A DNA stretch of 64,000 bases from Cordilura impudica (Eukaryota > Arthropoda > Insecta > Diptera > Scathophagidae): NCBI GenBank assembly GCA_963682025.1, contig OY821518.1, positions 15,836,422-15,900,421 of the forward strand, given 5' to 3'. Below the pieces are notes generated by a model that saw only the letters and a program-made list of their open reading frames with translations, searched no databases and had not been told where the DNA came from. The position numbers were made by a program, and so were the translations under genes. Shown piece by piece: positions 53,965 to 64,000 of the stretch. How positions within the stretch are numbered: the stretch's first letter is position 1; each line of letters begins with the position of its first letter.

Positions 53965-56109
53965 CGACAACAAGAATTAAATTAAAAAAAATTTACAAAA
54001 GAGTCACACAACAGATACATAAACGTTTGGATGTTGGAAAACTACGGGACGAATATAAAAATAATGAAATTGGAGAAGTTCTAAGAGAATGTATACCAGC
54101 AATCAACACAACATGGGAAGATACATGCAACTCACTCAGAGCCATTGCAGAAGAGAAAATAGGTTACAAACAAAAAACAGAGAGAAAAAAATGGCTGTCA
54201 GACAACACCTGGAAATTAGTTCAGGAAAGGAAAAACTTAAAACAACGGAAGATTGATAACCCAAATTTCAATCCACAATATACCACCGCTACGAAAGCCG
54301 TAAAGAAATCAGCCCGAAACGATAAAAGAAAATATAATGAAACAATAGCCAGTGAAGCAGAAGCAGCTGCAGGCGCGAACAATATGAGAGAGTTACACCA
54401 AATAATAGGTCGTCTCTCAAACCAAAATACGAATAGAAATCATTCAGTGAGAGATGTAAATGGTCAACTGCTTACGAAGGTAGAAGAACAAACACAAAGA
54501 TGGAGGCAGCATTTCGAAGAAATCAGCAACATTATCGATGATAATAGAGAAAGCTCCTCACATACTGATGCGTCTACAACAACCAACGACACAATATCTA
54601 CAGACCCCCCTAGCATTGAGGAAATTGCATACGCTGTACAAAAACTGAAAAGAAACAAAGCGCGAGGTGAAGATGGTATACCTCCAGAGCTACTCCAAGC
54701 CAACCCAGCAATAGCCGCGGAAATCATCCATCCATATATACGTGATGCTTGGTTAAATGAACACCGACCTAATACGTGGACAAAAGGATAGATAGTAAAG
54801 CTACCAAAGAAAAATGATCTGACTGAGTGTGATAATTGGAGAGGTATTACTCTGCTCAACACTCTATACAAGGTTATTGCTACCATAATAAATAACAGAT
54901 TACACAGTATCTAAAAATCACTACGAGATGAGCAAGCAGGCTTCCGACCACACCGTAACTGATTGGATCAAGCCAATACGCTCCGTGTAATTATAGAACA
55001 ATCGGTCGAATGGCATACACCGCTTTATTTAGTATTTATAGACTCTAGAAAAGCATTCTACTCAATAAAACGTAGTGCAATATGGGATGCATTAAAAGCA
55101 AAAGGTGTACCAACAAAATTGTAAATTTGATTAAAGCTATGTACAACAATACCACACTCCAAGTTCGACATAATGGCATGATCAGCGAATCATTCATGAC
55201 AAATGCCGGAGTTAAACAAGGTTGCGCTCTATCTCCATTATTGTTCGCCGTTGTTTTGGACAAGCTTATGACACAAGTGTGTAGTAAAAGAATGGGTATT
55301 GTTGGGATCTCCAAAACCATCTAGAAGATTTGGATTTTGCTGATGATATTTGTCTCATATCGCACAAGTTTAACGATATGCAGAGCAAAATAAACGAATT
55401 GGTTGTGTTGGCAAATAGATTGGGACTGCAAGTAAATATTGCCAAAACACATGCAATGCGTATAAATAACACTAGTGATAACCACTTTGTAGTACAAGAC
55501 CAACGCATAAAATATGTTAAATCCTTCTGTTATCTAGGATTCATGATGTCGATAGATGGAGGAGTGGAAGAAGACGTGTCACACAGGTTAAATAAGGCAA
55601 GGTCCGCTTTTGGTCGGTTAAATAAAACGTGGAGATCCCCCCAAATCTCGAAAAATACGAAGATCCGTATTTTCAATGCCTGTGTGAAATCCACACTGTT
55701 GTATGGAAGCGAAACATGGCTTATGACGAGTAATATAGCGAGAAGATTTTAAGTTTTCATAAACAAATGTTTGCGCATAATATGCCGCATCTTTTGGCCT
55801 AACGTCATCACCAACACTGAACTCTGGGGACTAACAAACGAAGAGCCTATAATTCTCCAAATAGCAAGACGAAAGTGGAAATGGATAGGCCACACTTTGC
55901 GAAGACCAATTGGCAGCATCAGAAGGACACCACTGGAATGGTATCCCCAAGGTAGCCGCCGCTCAGGCCGCCCGAAGAACACCTGGCGTAGAACAGTCCT
56001 ACAAGAACTCAATAGCCAAAACAAATCGTTTGACGAATTAAAAGTTTTATGTAATGATAGGATAAGTTGGAATTTTTTTGTAAAAGCCCTATGTTCCCAA
56101 GTGGAATGA
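53826..56109 (+). pseudogene. RT and C-terminal region of the RTE-like LINE
   Basis: The linker contains RWRQHFEEISN (about 54500), then LKRNKARGEDGIPPELL. After an in-frame TAG at 54789-54791 come LPKKNDLTECDNWRGITLLN, DEQAGFRPHRN, and motif A as VFIDSRKAFYSIKR (the usual KAFDS is changed to AFYS). The frame shifts near 55118 and gives GVKQGCALSPLLF (motif B). A stop at 55321-55323 and another shift precede DFADDICLI (FADD, about 55335). The end has RRKWKWIGHTLRRPIG and GSRRSGRPKNTWRR, stop near 56107. At least four stops and two frameshifts. Confidence 0.85.
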
Positions 56110-56115
56110 ATAAAG

Positions 56116-56638
56116 GAGAAAAAAACATCAGGATTTTTACTCCCTTTATTTCAACTCGAAGTGTCTGCTTGTCTGCTGAAAGAACTTGGATTGCTTTTTA
56201 ACCCTTTTCCCGTTTCCGTTCCCGATTAGCAAGAGCCGTTGTCAGCTGAACTGGCAGTCGACAATGACATTAGTTGACTGTACCGGTAGTCGAGTGTATC
56301 AGGAACGTAAATTAGTTAGTTTTCAGTAGGCGTTAGGTTGGCAACGTACGGGCCCAAGTTCTTGGTGACAGAACGATGTCGTTGGCTTGGGGAAGCAGTC
56401 AGCCGAGGCAACTGGATTATCGAGACTAGTCATCCAAGATCGCTGGATTATTGGGAGCAGTCAACCAAAGCTGCAGGATTACCGAGAGCCGTCGTTTAAA
56501 AGGTGCATGGATTCCTTACTTTACTGTAAAGTAATCCTACACGGTGTCTTGCAGAAACCACGAGTACTGTTCATTCTTATCCAATTAGATACATTAATTT
56601 AGGTCAAATTGTAGGGGCCCGAAAAAAGAAAATTAATA
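56116..56638. other. GC-richer unassigned stretch
   Basis: No recognised domain in the frame 56387-56602. Three imperfect repeats around CAGTCA.CC.A.G and GGATTA.CG/TGGGAG (56400-56490). Composition differs from flanks and may belong to the 3' part of an unrecognised element. Confidence 0.4.
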
Positions 56639-57812
56639 AAAACAAGTAAGAAAATTATAGTCGGTCTAGATCGACTATATTATACCCTACACTATGGTTT
56701 AGAGACCCTATCTCTTCGGTCCAACTATTCGATATAGAAAATAAGCACAAACTAAGTTTAAGTGGCATTGTTATTAATTTTTTTTAGCTGCAGATATGAA
56801 AAAGTTCATATCGGGTGTTATATTTATATGGGGATCAGGTCGAAAAATGAACCGATCCTGACCACATTCGGTAAAGTCACTTATATTTTGAAAAAATGTA
56901 TACAAACCAAATTTGAGGAAAATATGTGCAATATTTTTGTTTTTTGATAGATTTAAGTGAAGATCGGGAAGCAACTCTATATGGAGCCTCTGACTTAGAA
57001 ATGTCCTATAGGGATTATTTTTGGACTACTTATTAATGGATATAATAAACACATACAATCCCAATTTGACCGAGATCTGTATGATAATTTGGATCTTATG
57101 CCAATTTATGTCGATTTCATAGGGGTCATTTGTATGGGGACTAGGTCTGAACATGGACTGAATTTTACCAATTTCAACAGCGTTCATCTTATGGCCGACA
57201 AAAGCTTATATAACAAATTTCATCAAAATATATTGATATTTGCGATCTGTAGTTTGATTACAAGATTAACATGGACACACAGACGGACGGACGGACGGAC
57301 AGACGGACATCGCTAAATCGACTCACAAAGTGATTCTGAGTCGATCGGTATAATAAAAGATGGGTCTAGGTCCAATATTTTTGGAAGTTACAAACAACAG
57401 CACAAAGTCATTATACCCAAACCACATTGTGGTATCTATAATATTAATTGGCTAGGCGATTTCTTGTGCCTGATGTTTTGTTCTACCGTTTTATCCCGAT
57501 TTTGACCAGACGTATATTATTTAAAAGGTATTTTTTTTAGCTGTTTTGCAGATTTACAGATTTTTAAATTTTTTCCTCTATTTTGAGTAAATTGCATTTA
57601 AAGTTGCTACTAACACATACATAAAATTATGCATATGCTATGGGCGTTTTATTAAATTTGTTAGTGTATTCGTTAATGAGTTTGTTATCTTCATTTACAT
57701 TAATAATGAACCATTAAAGTATTGGTTTGTGCATTGACTAAGTTGAAAAATAAAGCTACCTAGAAATTGCGCTCGAATGTCGAGCGCTGGAATCTGCTAG
57801 TATGGTATAAAT
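56639..57812 (-). repeat. Mini-me-like repeat, split by a Helitron
   Basis: Minus-oriented full copy: AACAAGTAAGAAAATTATAG, GTCGGTCTAGATCGAC, then (GGAC)n at 57282-57308, AAACCACATTGTGGTA, and, after the Helitron at 57435-57800, TATGGTATA. Removing the Helitron restores the normal end. Confidence 0.8.
57435..57800 (+). mobile_element. Short non-autonomous Helitron, exact borders
   Basis: TCTATAATATTAATTGGCTA start after A; hairpin CTCGAATGTCGAG, then CGCTGGAATCTGCTAG end before T. 366 bp. Inserted in the mini-me-like repeat between A 57434 and T 57801. Confidence 0.88.
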
Positions 57813-58420
57813 ATATTTGTTCATTCAAAGAGTACATAAAAAAAAACTAACTTTTTGACTAAAATTGAATGATATCGATATAGGTCGTATATGGGTACCC
57901 CACATAATTTTCAGCGCTGAACATTTTAGGCTATTTTAAATATGGGAAAGTTAAAGACTCGTCGATTTGTGCAATAGTTTCTTAAATTTTCCCCAAAAAG
58001 GTGAAAAAATCCACAAAAATGCACGAAAACGCCCCCTGGCTGCTGCTAAATGTAAAAATAAATGTGAAAAATGGATTTCAAGACCCAAAAAACACCCCGG
58101 TATACGCATTTTCAATAATTTTTTCACATTTGAAATGGACTAAATATGTCGATTTTTGAGTATTTAGGAAAATATCATGAAAGTATCTTCATCGAAATTT
58201 TGGCAGGCTTGAAAATGATTTTAGAGGTATGGTTCCGTGGGCAAATATACTTGTTATGGCCCATAGCACCAGAATCGCGTCGAGCACATGGAGTAAAAAT
58301 AACTGACCCACCCTAATAGGTATGTATATGTAATTAGTAGCTGTAATAGAGTTGTTCAACTGTTTATGCACATTGCGAATGGATTGTGGCATTAACAATA
58401 TAACTGAGTTACTGGTTCTC
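57813..58420. other. No gene recognised
   Basis: Contains a few C-rich words (CACCCCGG, GCCCCCTGG) but no known domain. The minus-strand frame 58189-58488 shows no similarity and overlaps the decayed transposase on the other strand. Confidence 0.4.
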
Positions 58421-58429
58421 CATATCGCG

Positions 58430-58850
58430 ACAGAATAACAGAGTTCTTTGTGTTTCAATTGAATGATATTGATCCGGACGGGCGACATGTGATTTCAAAA
58501 AGACGATGCAAAAGACTTGTGAAATGATTCTATTACGGTATGAGGCATTTCCTGGTCATGTACTTCCTCGTTTCGGTGATTAGAATTGGCTTCTTAGAAT
58601 GTGTGATTTAACATTATTGACTTTCCTATGGGGTTATTTGAACTCAAAGGTCTACGCCAACGAGCTCACAACCACCGCACAGTGGCGCCATTTGAGTTTT
58701 TTCGTTGCAAAAATCACATCTTTTGAACCGAATAACATAATTGAACAGTTTAAACAGCATATGATAGAAAACTGTTCAGCCTATGAAATGAGCGTTTGGA
58801 AAGGGTGCTACGCTTTGTAGGGGCCTACTTATGGGTTATCAAAGTTAAAA
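58430..58850 (+). pseudogene. Tc1/IS630-type transposase, C-terminal fragment
   Basis: Pieces FQKDDAKDL (about 58490), VLPRFGD then stop then NWLLRMCDLTLL (58558-58615), and TFLWGYLNSKVYANELTTT. They match WFQQDGAxxH, ISRxGDxNWPPRSCDLTPLD and FFLWGYLKSKVYANKPTT of an insect Tc1/mariner-superfamily transposase. The Asp expected in TPLD is Leu-Thr here. Upstream domains are missing and at least one frameshift is present. Confidence 0.65.
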
Positions 58851-59001
58851 TTTGTAGAAAAATCAATTTTATGGTAACTAAAAAAAATTATTTTTACATT
58901 TTTAGATTGTTTTTATTTTTTTTTTTTTCTTTAGGGTTTTATGTTTTAAATTATTACCCAACAAATTAAAAAAAAATTACTTCTTTTTTAAATTTATTTT
59001 T

Positions 59002-61071
59002 TCAATTTTCTGTAAAATATTCATCACAATTCGTAAGAGAAGGTATATCTAAAAGACTAATCATTTCTAAACTATAATTATTTTCTAACTCTATTCGTGA
59101 CTTCACATGCCACAGGGAAGAAATAAGTGAATCGGAAGATGCTGCAACATGTTGAAGAGGTCCTCATTTTGCCTTACCCTTGATGCTTTGAATGTGTTCT
59201 GCAATCTATATTTTTTATAAAATTTGTTAAGAGACTCCTGTGGTTCTTCAGAAAGCTCTCCAATTGGCAAAGACTGGTACTCAATTATATCTTTGCCATG
59301 CGCCAATATCTTATGGACGGTCGGGGTCAACTTCTTCTGTGGATACATTTCTGCTAAAAAAGATGCAGTTTTCGATGCATATTCTCCATATTTTGTAGAA
59401 TTGGCATTTTCTTTGCAGTTTAAATCATTCAAGATCATTACCAATCTTTTCACGATTTGATTGTCCATTCCAGTGATTCTAGTTACTACCTCATCATTTT
59501 CAAAAAATCTCCTAGAAGTGTTTCCATCGTTTGAGTTACCGTATCCGTGCTTGGGACAGTCTACTTTTAGTCCAACTTGTTTAAAAAAAGCATCCTGTAT
59601 TTGCTTCTTTCTGATCTCTTCCTTATCCTTTATTGATGTATTTTCATCGAAGTTTTCCTCCTCTTGTGGTAGGGTATACGCCAGTTTTAGCAAGAACTTC
59701 ATACACCTTATCCTTGCGTGCAATGGTGACATTCCATATTCGTAATTCTCCTCGTTTGTAGAATCGTTTAAATTACCAAAGTTCTTCTGACTCTTTTTGC
59801 AAATCGGGCATGACAATGTTGAGGTTGTTCCTGTCAGTTCGTTTACGACTTTTCCGTCAACCATGGTCAGGTGGAACTCGTAATTGCATTCAATATATTT
59901 TCCTTCTCCAATTTGCAGCTTTGTAGACTTAATCTTGCTTATTTGTTCTTCAATGTCCTTCACCGTGGTCCTTATGAGTTCTGCCGATTCCCTTGCAAAC
60001 TAAAACATTATTAGTCGGCAATAATGCACTGATGACGGACGTGGATTTTTCCAGTGTAGGGAAATATCAGATTTTAGCCGCAAAGGAACAACAGATGCCA
60101 TAAACATATTTCCGTCCGATATTGTAGCGTCATCGGAAGATTTCCTTTGCTTATAAACGCTTTGTCCGGATGATCCATCGCAGCCCCATTTACTGATCAA
60201 TGTCAGTTTCTCAGGAAGAATTTTCACCTCATTTTCAGGAAGACTCTCCAACAACCGTTTTGCTGTATGGCCCATGAGATCCTGCAGATTGGCTTTCACA
60301 GAGACTTCCGTAAACTCTGTATGCAGTGGTCGTGAATTTATTTTGGCTCGCGTAATATGCTTGTATCCTGGTAAAACGTCAGCCTCGTGTCGCATCAAGG
60401 ATGCCCGTAGTATCTCATATTTTTCTTTGGAAAGTTGTAAGTCCATAAAAAAGGCCAAGGCTTCTTCGGAACCATGCTTTTTAATGTGTGCGTTTGTGGG
60501 CGTGGGAATGCTTTCTTTAATCCTTTTTAGTCACAGTGGGCTTGCATCAGCAACAGATTTTGTAATCTGCGACCTAACTCCTTCACTATCCTTTGTATAT
60601 TTGATTTACAGCGCGTCCGATAAATGCTTCGTGGTCAAGTCATTGGTGGCATCGGCAAGTTTCCTCTTTCTTGTGAAAATTGAACACTCCTCAATACTTT
60701 TTTTTGGCCTTCCTTTTGCTCCTCTGGTTGATGTGGTGGGTTTATCTACTGCCAATATATCCATGATGGTGTCTTCATTAAGCCAGTCCTCGTATTTGGA
60801 GTTGAAGTTCTGAATGGTTCGATTAGATTTCACCCATTTTGCCTTAATATTTGCATATATCAGATAAAAATTATTTTTTTATAATTTCGCTTCTCTCAAT
60901 ATTTCCGTACAAGCTATCAAGTTCTTCTAAAGCAGCTTCCGTGAAAAACTTTGGTGTGGTTGACCTTCTAAACAGTTCAAATAATTTTAAATTGTTTAAC
61001 GCCATGGTTTCAGTACTTGTTGCGCCAACTTTCAGTCGTAGACTAATCCAGGCATTATGCTTATTTTGCAA
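59002..61071 (-). pseudogene. Transib (RAG1-like) transposase, near-complete copy E
   Basis: From 60833 to about 59150 one minus-strand frame runs with only three in-frame stops: TAA about 60606-60608, TGA about 60530 and TAG about 60000-60002. Motifs: KGRPKKSIEECSIF, GSEEALAFFMDLQLSKEK, SKWGCDGSSGQSVYKQR (first Asp, about 60175), HWKNPRPSSVHYCR, TMVDGKVVNELTG (second Asp, about 59850) with CPIC, YGMSPLHARIRCM, GYGNSNDGNTSRRFF, TVHKILAHG with both zinc His, and LSEEPQESLNKFYKKYR (third Glu, about 59240). A frameshift near 59145 leads to SSDSLISSLWHVKSRIE and a stop at 59002-59004. An N-terminal piece (61071-60871) lies in another frame. All catalytic and zinc residues survive, unlike copies A, C and D. 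Confidence 0.88.
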
Positions 61072-61079
61072 TATATAGG

Positions 61080-61810
61080 CTTATGCTATCATGCCTAAAA
61101 ATTTACCTGTTCCCCGCATACATATGGATTTAGGCTGAATTATGCAATTTTGATATTATGCTCGTGTCTAAATAAGATTTGTGCCTACCTGGTGGGACCA
61201 TAAGTCAATATTGTTCTTGACCATTTGTACTCCAAAGTAATTTTTAAGTGAGGTGCGTACCTGCGAATTTCAATGAGCAGTTTTTTGTCCATCCTGTGTC
61301 TGTAACAGAATATTGGGAGTAGACTTTGGCAGAGGCTCACAGGTAGACAACCGACTTAAAATGCAATTTTCAAACTATTAGTTCAAACTACTGTCAGTCA
61401 AAACATGTAAGGGATGCACGCCATACAATTTCTGCAACCATGTCTTTTTAACCTTTTTTACCTTTAGAAGCCAAACGAGCATGTACGGGCAGATAAGACC
61501 TTTTGAATTATTTAAAGAAATAATCAAAGAACATGTGTTGCAAATATGGCAAATATAGAAAAATATGGATTTTTTTTATTTTCCGTCAAAGTTGAAAAAT
61601 AGTGAAAAAACGAATAGTTTTTAAATAGTGATTTACCAGGAGAACCATAAAGCAAACAGTTAATTTTTTTTTTATCATTATACATTTAATAAATACATCA
61701 TTCAATACAAATAAAAAAAAAAATCATGTGAGTCCGATCACAAGGGAGATGTGTAAACATCTAATAATTAAAGAAAACATCAACATCTTATTTTCCAGTG
61801 CATAAAAAAT
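61080..61810. other. No gene recognised
   Basis: AT-rich, no similarity to the rest of the window. It may hold the 5' part of the Transib, but no CACWATG-like end was seen. Confidence 0.45.
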
Positions 61811-61814
61811 AAGT

Positions 61815-62455
61815 CGATTATGCTGTTTTCTGAAATTCAATTGATGTTTTCTGAAATGCAATTGATGTTTTCTGAAATTCAATCGATGTTTTCTGAAATA
61901 CAGTTAATGTTTTCAGCAATTCAAATGATGCTTTTTGAAATTCTATTGATGTTTTCTGAAATTCTAATTATGTTTTCTGAAATTCAAATGATGTTTTCTG
62001 AAATACAATTGATGTTTTCTGAAATTCTATTTATGTTTTCTGAAATTCAGATAATGTTTTCGGAAACTCGAATGTTTTCTGAAATTATATTGATGTTTTC
62101 TGAAATTCTTTTTATGTTTTCTGAAATTCTATTTATGTTTTCTGAAATTCAAATGATGTTTTCTGAAATACAATTGATGTTTTCTGAAATAAAATTGATG
62201 TTTTCTGAAATTCAATTGATGTTTTCTGAAACTCGAATGATGTTTTCTGAAAATATATTGATGTTTTCTGAAATTCTATTTACGTTTTCTGAAATTCAAA
62301 TGATGTTTTCTGAAACTAGAATGATGTTTTCTGAAATTGTATTAATGTTTTCTGAAATTCTATTGATGTTTTCTGAAATTCAATTGATGTTTTCTTAAAT
62401 TATATTGATGTTTTCTGAAATTCTATTTATGTTTTCTGAAATTCAAATGATTTTT
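61815..62455 (+). repeat. 21-bp minisatellite, about 30 units
   Basis: Unit ATGTTTTCTGAAATTCAATTG with base changes mainly in the last six positions. Because 21 is a multiple of three, the plus strand reads MFSEIQL repeats for 192 codons (61820-62398). No signal peptide, promoter or non-repetitive part supports a gene. Same unit as at 20221-20320. Confidence 0.9.
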
Positions 62456-62459
62456 TTAC

Positions 62460-63630
62460 GATTTTTTTGTATGAGTTTTTTTTTAGTGTATTTTTTTATG
62501 ATACGATTTTCCTACGCTTTTCCTTACTGGGATGACGGTATTATATATTGCATTTTATATTAAGATGTGGTCATATGTTAAATTGATTTATTATGTACAA
62601 TGGAACTTAAAGCTATTATTAACTAATTAAATTTAATTAAAATTTCAACTAACAAAATTTATTTATATTATATCCTAGTTATTGGAAAATATTCCAAATT
62701 TATATCAATTTAATGCTTAGTAAGAATCAATTTAATGCTTAATAGTAATAATTACTAAAAATGTTTATTAATGAAAGTTGTTAACATATAATTGTTTAAT
62801 TGGTCTGAGGCGTTGCCAACTAACTATATTGAAAAAAGTACGAACAAAGACAACCATGTCAGTTAACACTGCTTTTGCATTATCTTTACTTGCATTCTAT
62901 TATTACATCGTCATTCGTACGTAATAAAAACAGAAAAAAAGATTTCTTTAGAACTCAAATAAAACTTAAGAAAATACAGAAATATTTTGGTGGAATTCTA
63001 CAAATCGTTGTGGTTTGTGAATAAAAATTTAATTATAGTTTATTGAGGAATAAAGTATTTATAAAAATACACATCAAAAATTCCACAAAATGCAGTCGGC
63101 TAGTAAAATAAATAATGTGTACACTATTTGACAAATAGTTGGTCAGGTAGTGTTCAAGAAAATGTTTAAAAAGAAAAAATGGTATCAAATATTTGGTCTA
63201 TGGAGCTAATTTGAAAATTAAAAAAAGTGTTAAAAACACGAGTTACTTAGGTTTGTCTCTCCTACCACAATTCCAATTTCGAATGCATTGGGTAATTGCC
63301 CATGAACAGTTTCTCTTGAAAATATTTTTTCACCAATACAATCATAAGTCACACAGCGTTATCTCCTTCAGCTCACAACGATATAAGTTACGCTGTTTTT
63401 GTGATTGTATTGTGAAATAGAAATTTACCCCCCTGCGCGTATAGATGTTTACACATCAAAATAAGGCGATTCTTTACCTATTTTTCGTGATATTACACCT
63501 GAAATCGCAACAAATTGACTAAAAATTGTGTGTTTTTTTGAAAACCGAAAGTCGGTCAACTTTGAACGGTTATATCTTCTAAACTAAAAATGTGATATTA
63601 TTAAGAGTAGCATATTTGAAATCGTTGAAA
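62460..63630. other. No gene recognised
   Basis: AT-rich; frame 63193-63420 has no known similarity. Confidence 0.45.
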
Positions 63631-63639
63631 AGTTTCCTA

Positions 63640-63925
63640 TAATATGGGTTTAATCAAAATTTCGTCGGCGCACATGCAAATTTTGAGTTTTGCAACCTCG
63701 TTTGCTCTACGGGCGCCACTGTGCACCGGTGCATTGAAGGAAATTCAGCCTCATTTATACGAAACAGACATGGATATTTCAACAGAGCGTGTATGTGCCA
63801 GCAGTCTTGATGGCCGTTCTCTATATACATTATTTCATACATAAACCTATCATGTATATATCATGATTCAATAAAAAAAAACCTATGTTATCTTGTGTGA
63901 ATTTTTGGGACACCCTTTACATTTC
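63640..63925 (+). mobile_element. Possible right end of a Tc1/IS630-type element
   Basis: Ends with AATAAAAAAAAACCTATG then TCTTGTGTGAATTTTTGGGA and CACCCTTTAC, a composition I associate with the 3' ends of insect Tc1/mariner-superfamily elements. The preceding GC-richer 190 bp shows no clear transposase motif. Counterpart end-like sequence at 34983. Confidence 0.35.
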
Positions 63926-64000
63926 AGAAAAAATATTAAAGATTCAGCGTTTTTATTTCATATATTGGTTTTATACAATGGTGTCAATAACAGCTGTGTT

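Larger units (their letters stand above)
53100..56115 (+). mobile_element. RTE-like non-LTR retrotransposon, near full length but dead
   Basis: Carries an N-terminal APE-type endonuclease, RT and a C-terminal region in the order of RTE-like 'endonuclease-reverse transcriptase' elements. No gag-like ORF1 is seen upstream. The 3' end is near 56115, shortly after the stop codon. Base composition is markedly less AT-rich than its surroundings. Confidence 0.8.

Noticed and set aside
54464..54886. 140-codon minus-strand frame
   Set aside because: Antisense to the RTE-like LINE coding sequence.
58189..58488. 99-codon minus-strand frame
   Set aside because: No similarity, and it overlaps the upstream part of a decayed plus-strand Tc1/IS630-type transposase.
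61820..62398. 192-codon MFSEI-repeat protein
   Set aside because: Pure by-product of a 21-bp minisatellite; no flanking unique coding sequence or promoter. Kept only as a repeat and a finding.

Overview
The window is about 64 kb of very AT-rich eukaryotic DNA with no convincing host gene, exon, rRNA or functional tRNA gene. It is an accessory, transposon-packed region. The mix of families points to a higher fly (cyclorrhaphan, probably calyptrate Diptera): GTCY-microsatellite 'mini-me'-like repeats, short A|T-inserted Helitrons ending in CTAG, Transib, mariner, a Foldback-like element, jockey-like and RTE-like non-LTR elements, and a Penelope-like element. The organism is an inference; no host gene fixes it.

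Layout. 1-6 kb: a degenerate mini-me-like repeat, a decayed transposase-like gene split by a Helitron, a decayed Transib, and a retrotransposon tail. 6-10.4 kb: a 1.4 kb long-TIR element, a Transib scrap and a 2.3 kb Foldback-like palindrome. 10.6-18.7 kb: a Helitron, a jockey-like LINE, a mini-me-like repeat, a mariner split by a composite Helitron, a Transib scrap and another Helitron. 18.8-24.5 kb: a tandem duplication, one unit carrying a MITE-like insert, then the longest Transib with an acidic tail. 24.5-30 kb: mostly unexplained unique sequence, then 1.5 kb of short quasi-palindromic AAAGTACC repeats. 30.1-33 kb: a DNA transposon with TIRs of about 600 bp and a large transposase-like gene. 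35.5-43.5 kb: a giant interrupted palindrome whose arms each hold an outward-facing unit with tRNA-like Pol III boxes and a hammerhead ribozyme motif; its left arm is broken by mini-me-like repeats, Helitrons and a solo LTR. 43.5-49.8 kb: GC-rich tandem repeats, a second copy of the 30 kb transposon with a Penelope-like element inserted, and the C-terminal half of the same gene family seen at 2.5 kb. 49.8-58.9 kb: a second copy of the 6 kb element, RT remnants, a MITE, an RTE-like LINE, a mini-me-like repeat split by a Helitron, and Tc1/IS630-type fragments. 59-61 kb: a near-complete Transib pseudogene. 61.8-62.5 kb: a 21-bp minisatellite also found at 20.2 kb.

Nothing here works as a pathway. 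The informative logic is nesting: several insertions can be dated against each other because the empty site survives (a Helitron in mariner, a Helitron in a mini-me-like repeat, and an LTR in one arm of a palindrome). The best candidate for something undescribed is the palindrome with paired outward-facing tRNA-like/hammerhead units, followed by the long-TIR transposon whose two copies lie in opposite orientation beside the same flank. All coding regions appear dead: each shows in-frame stops, frameshifts or truncation.
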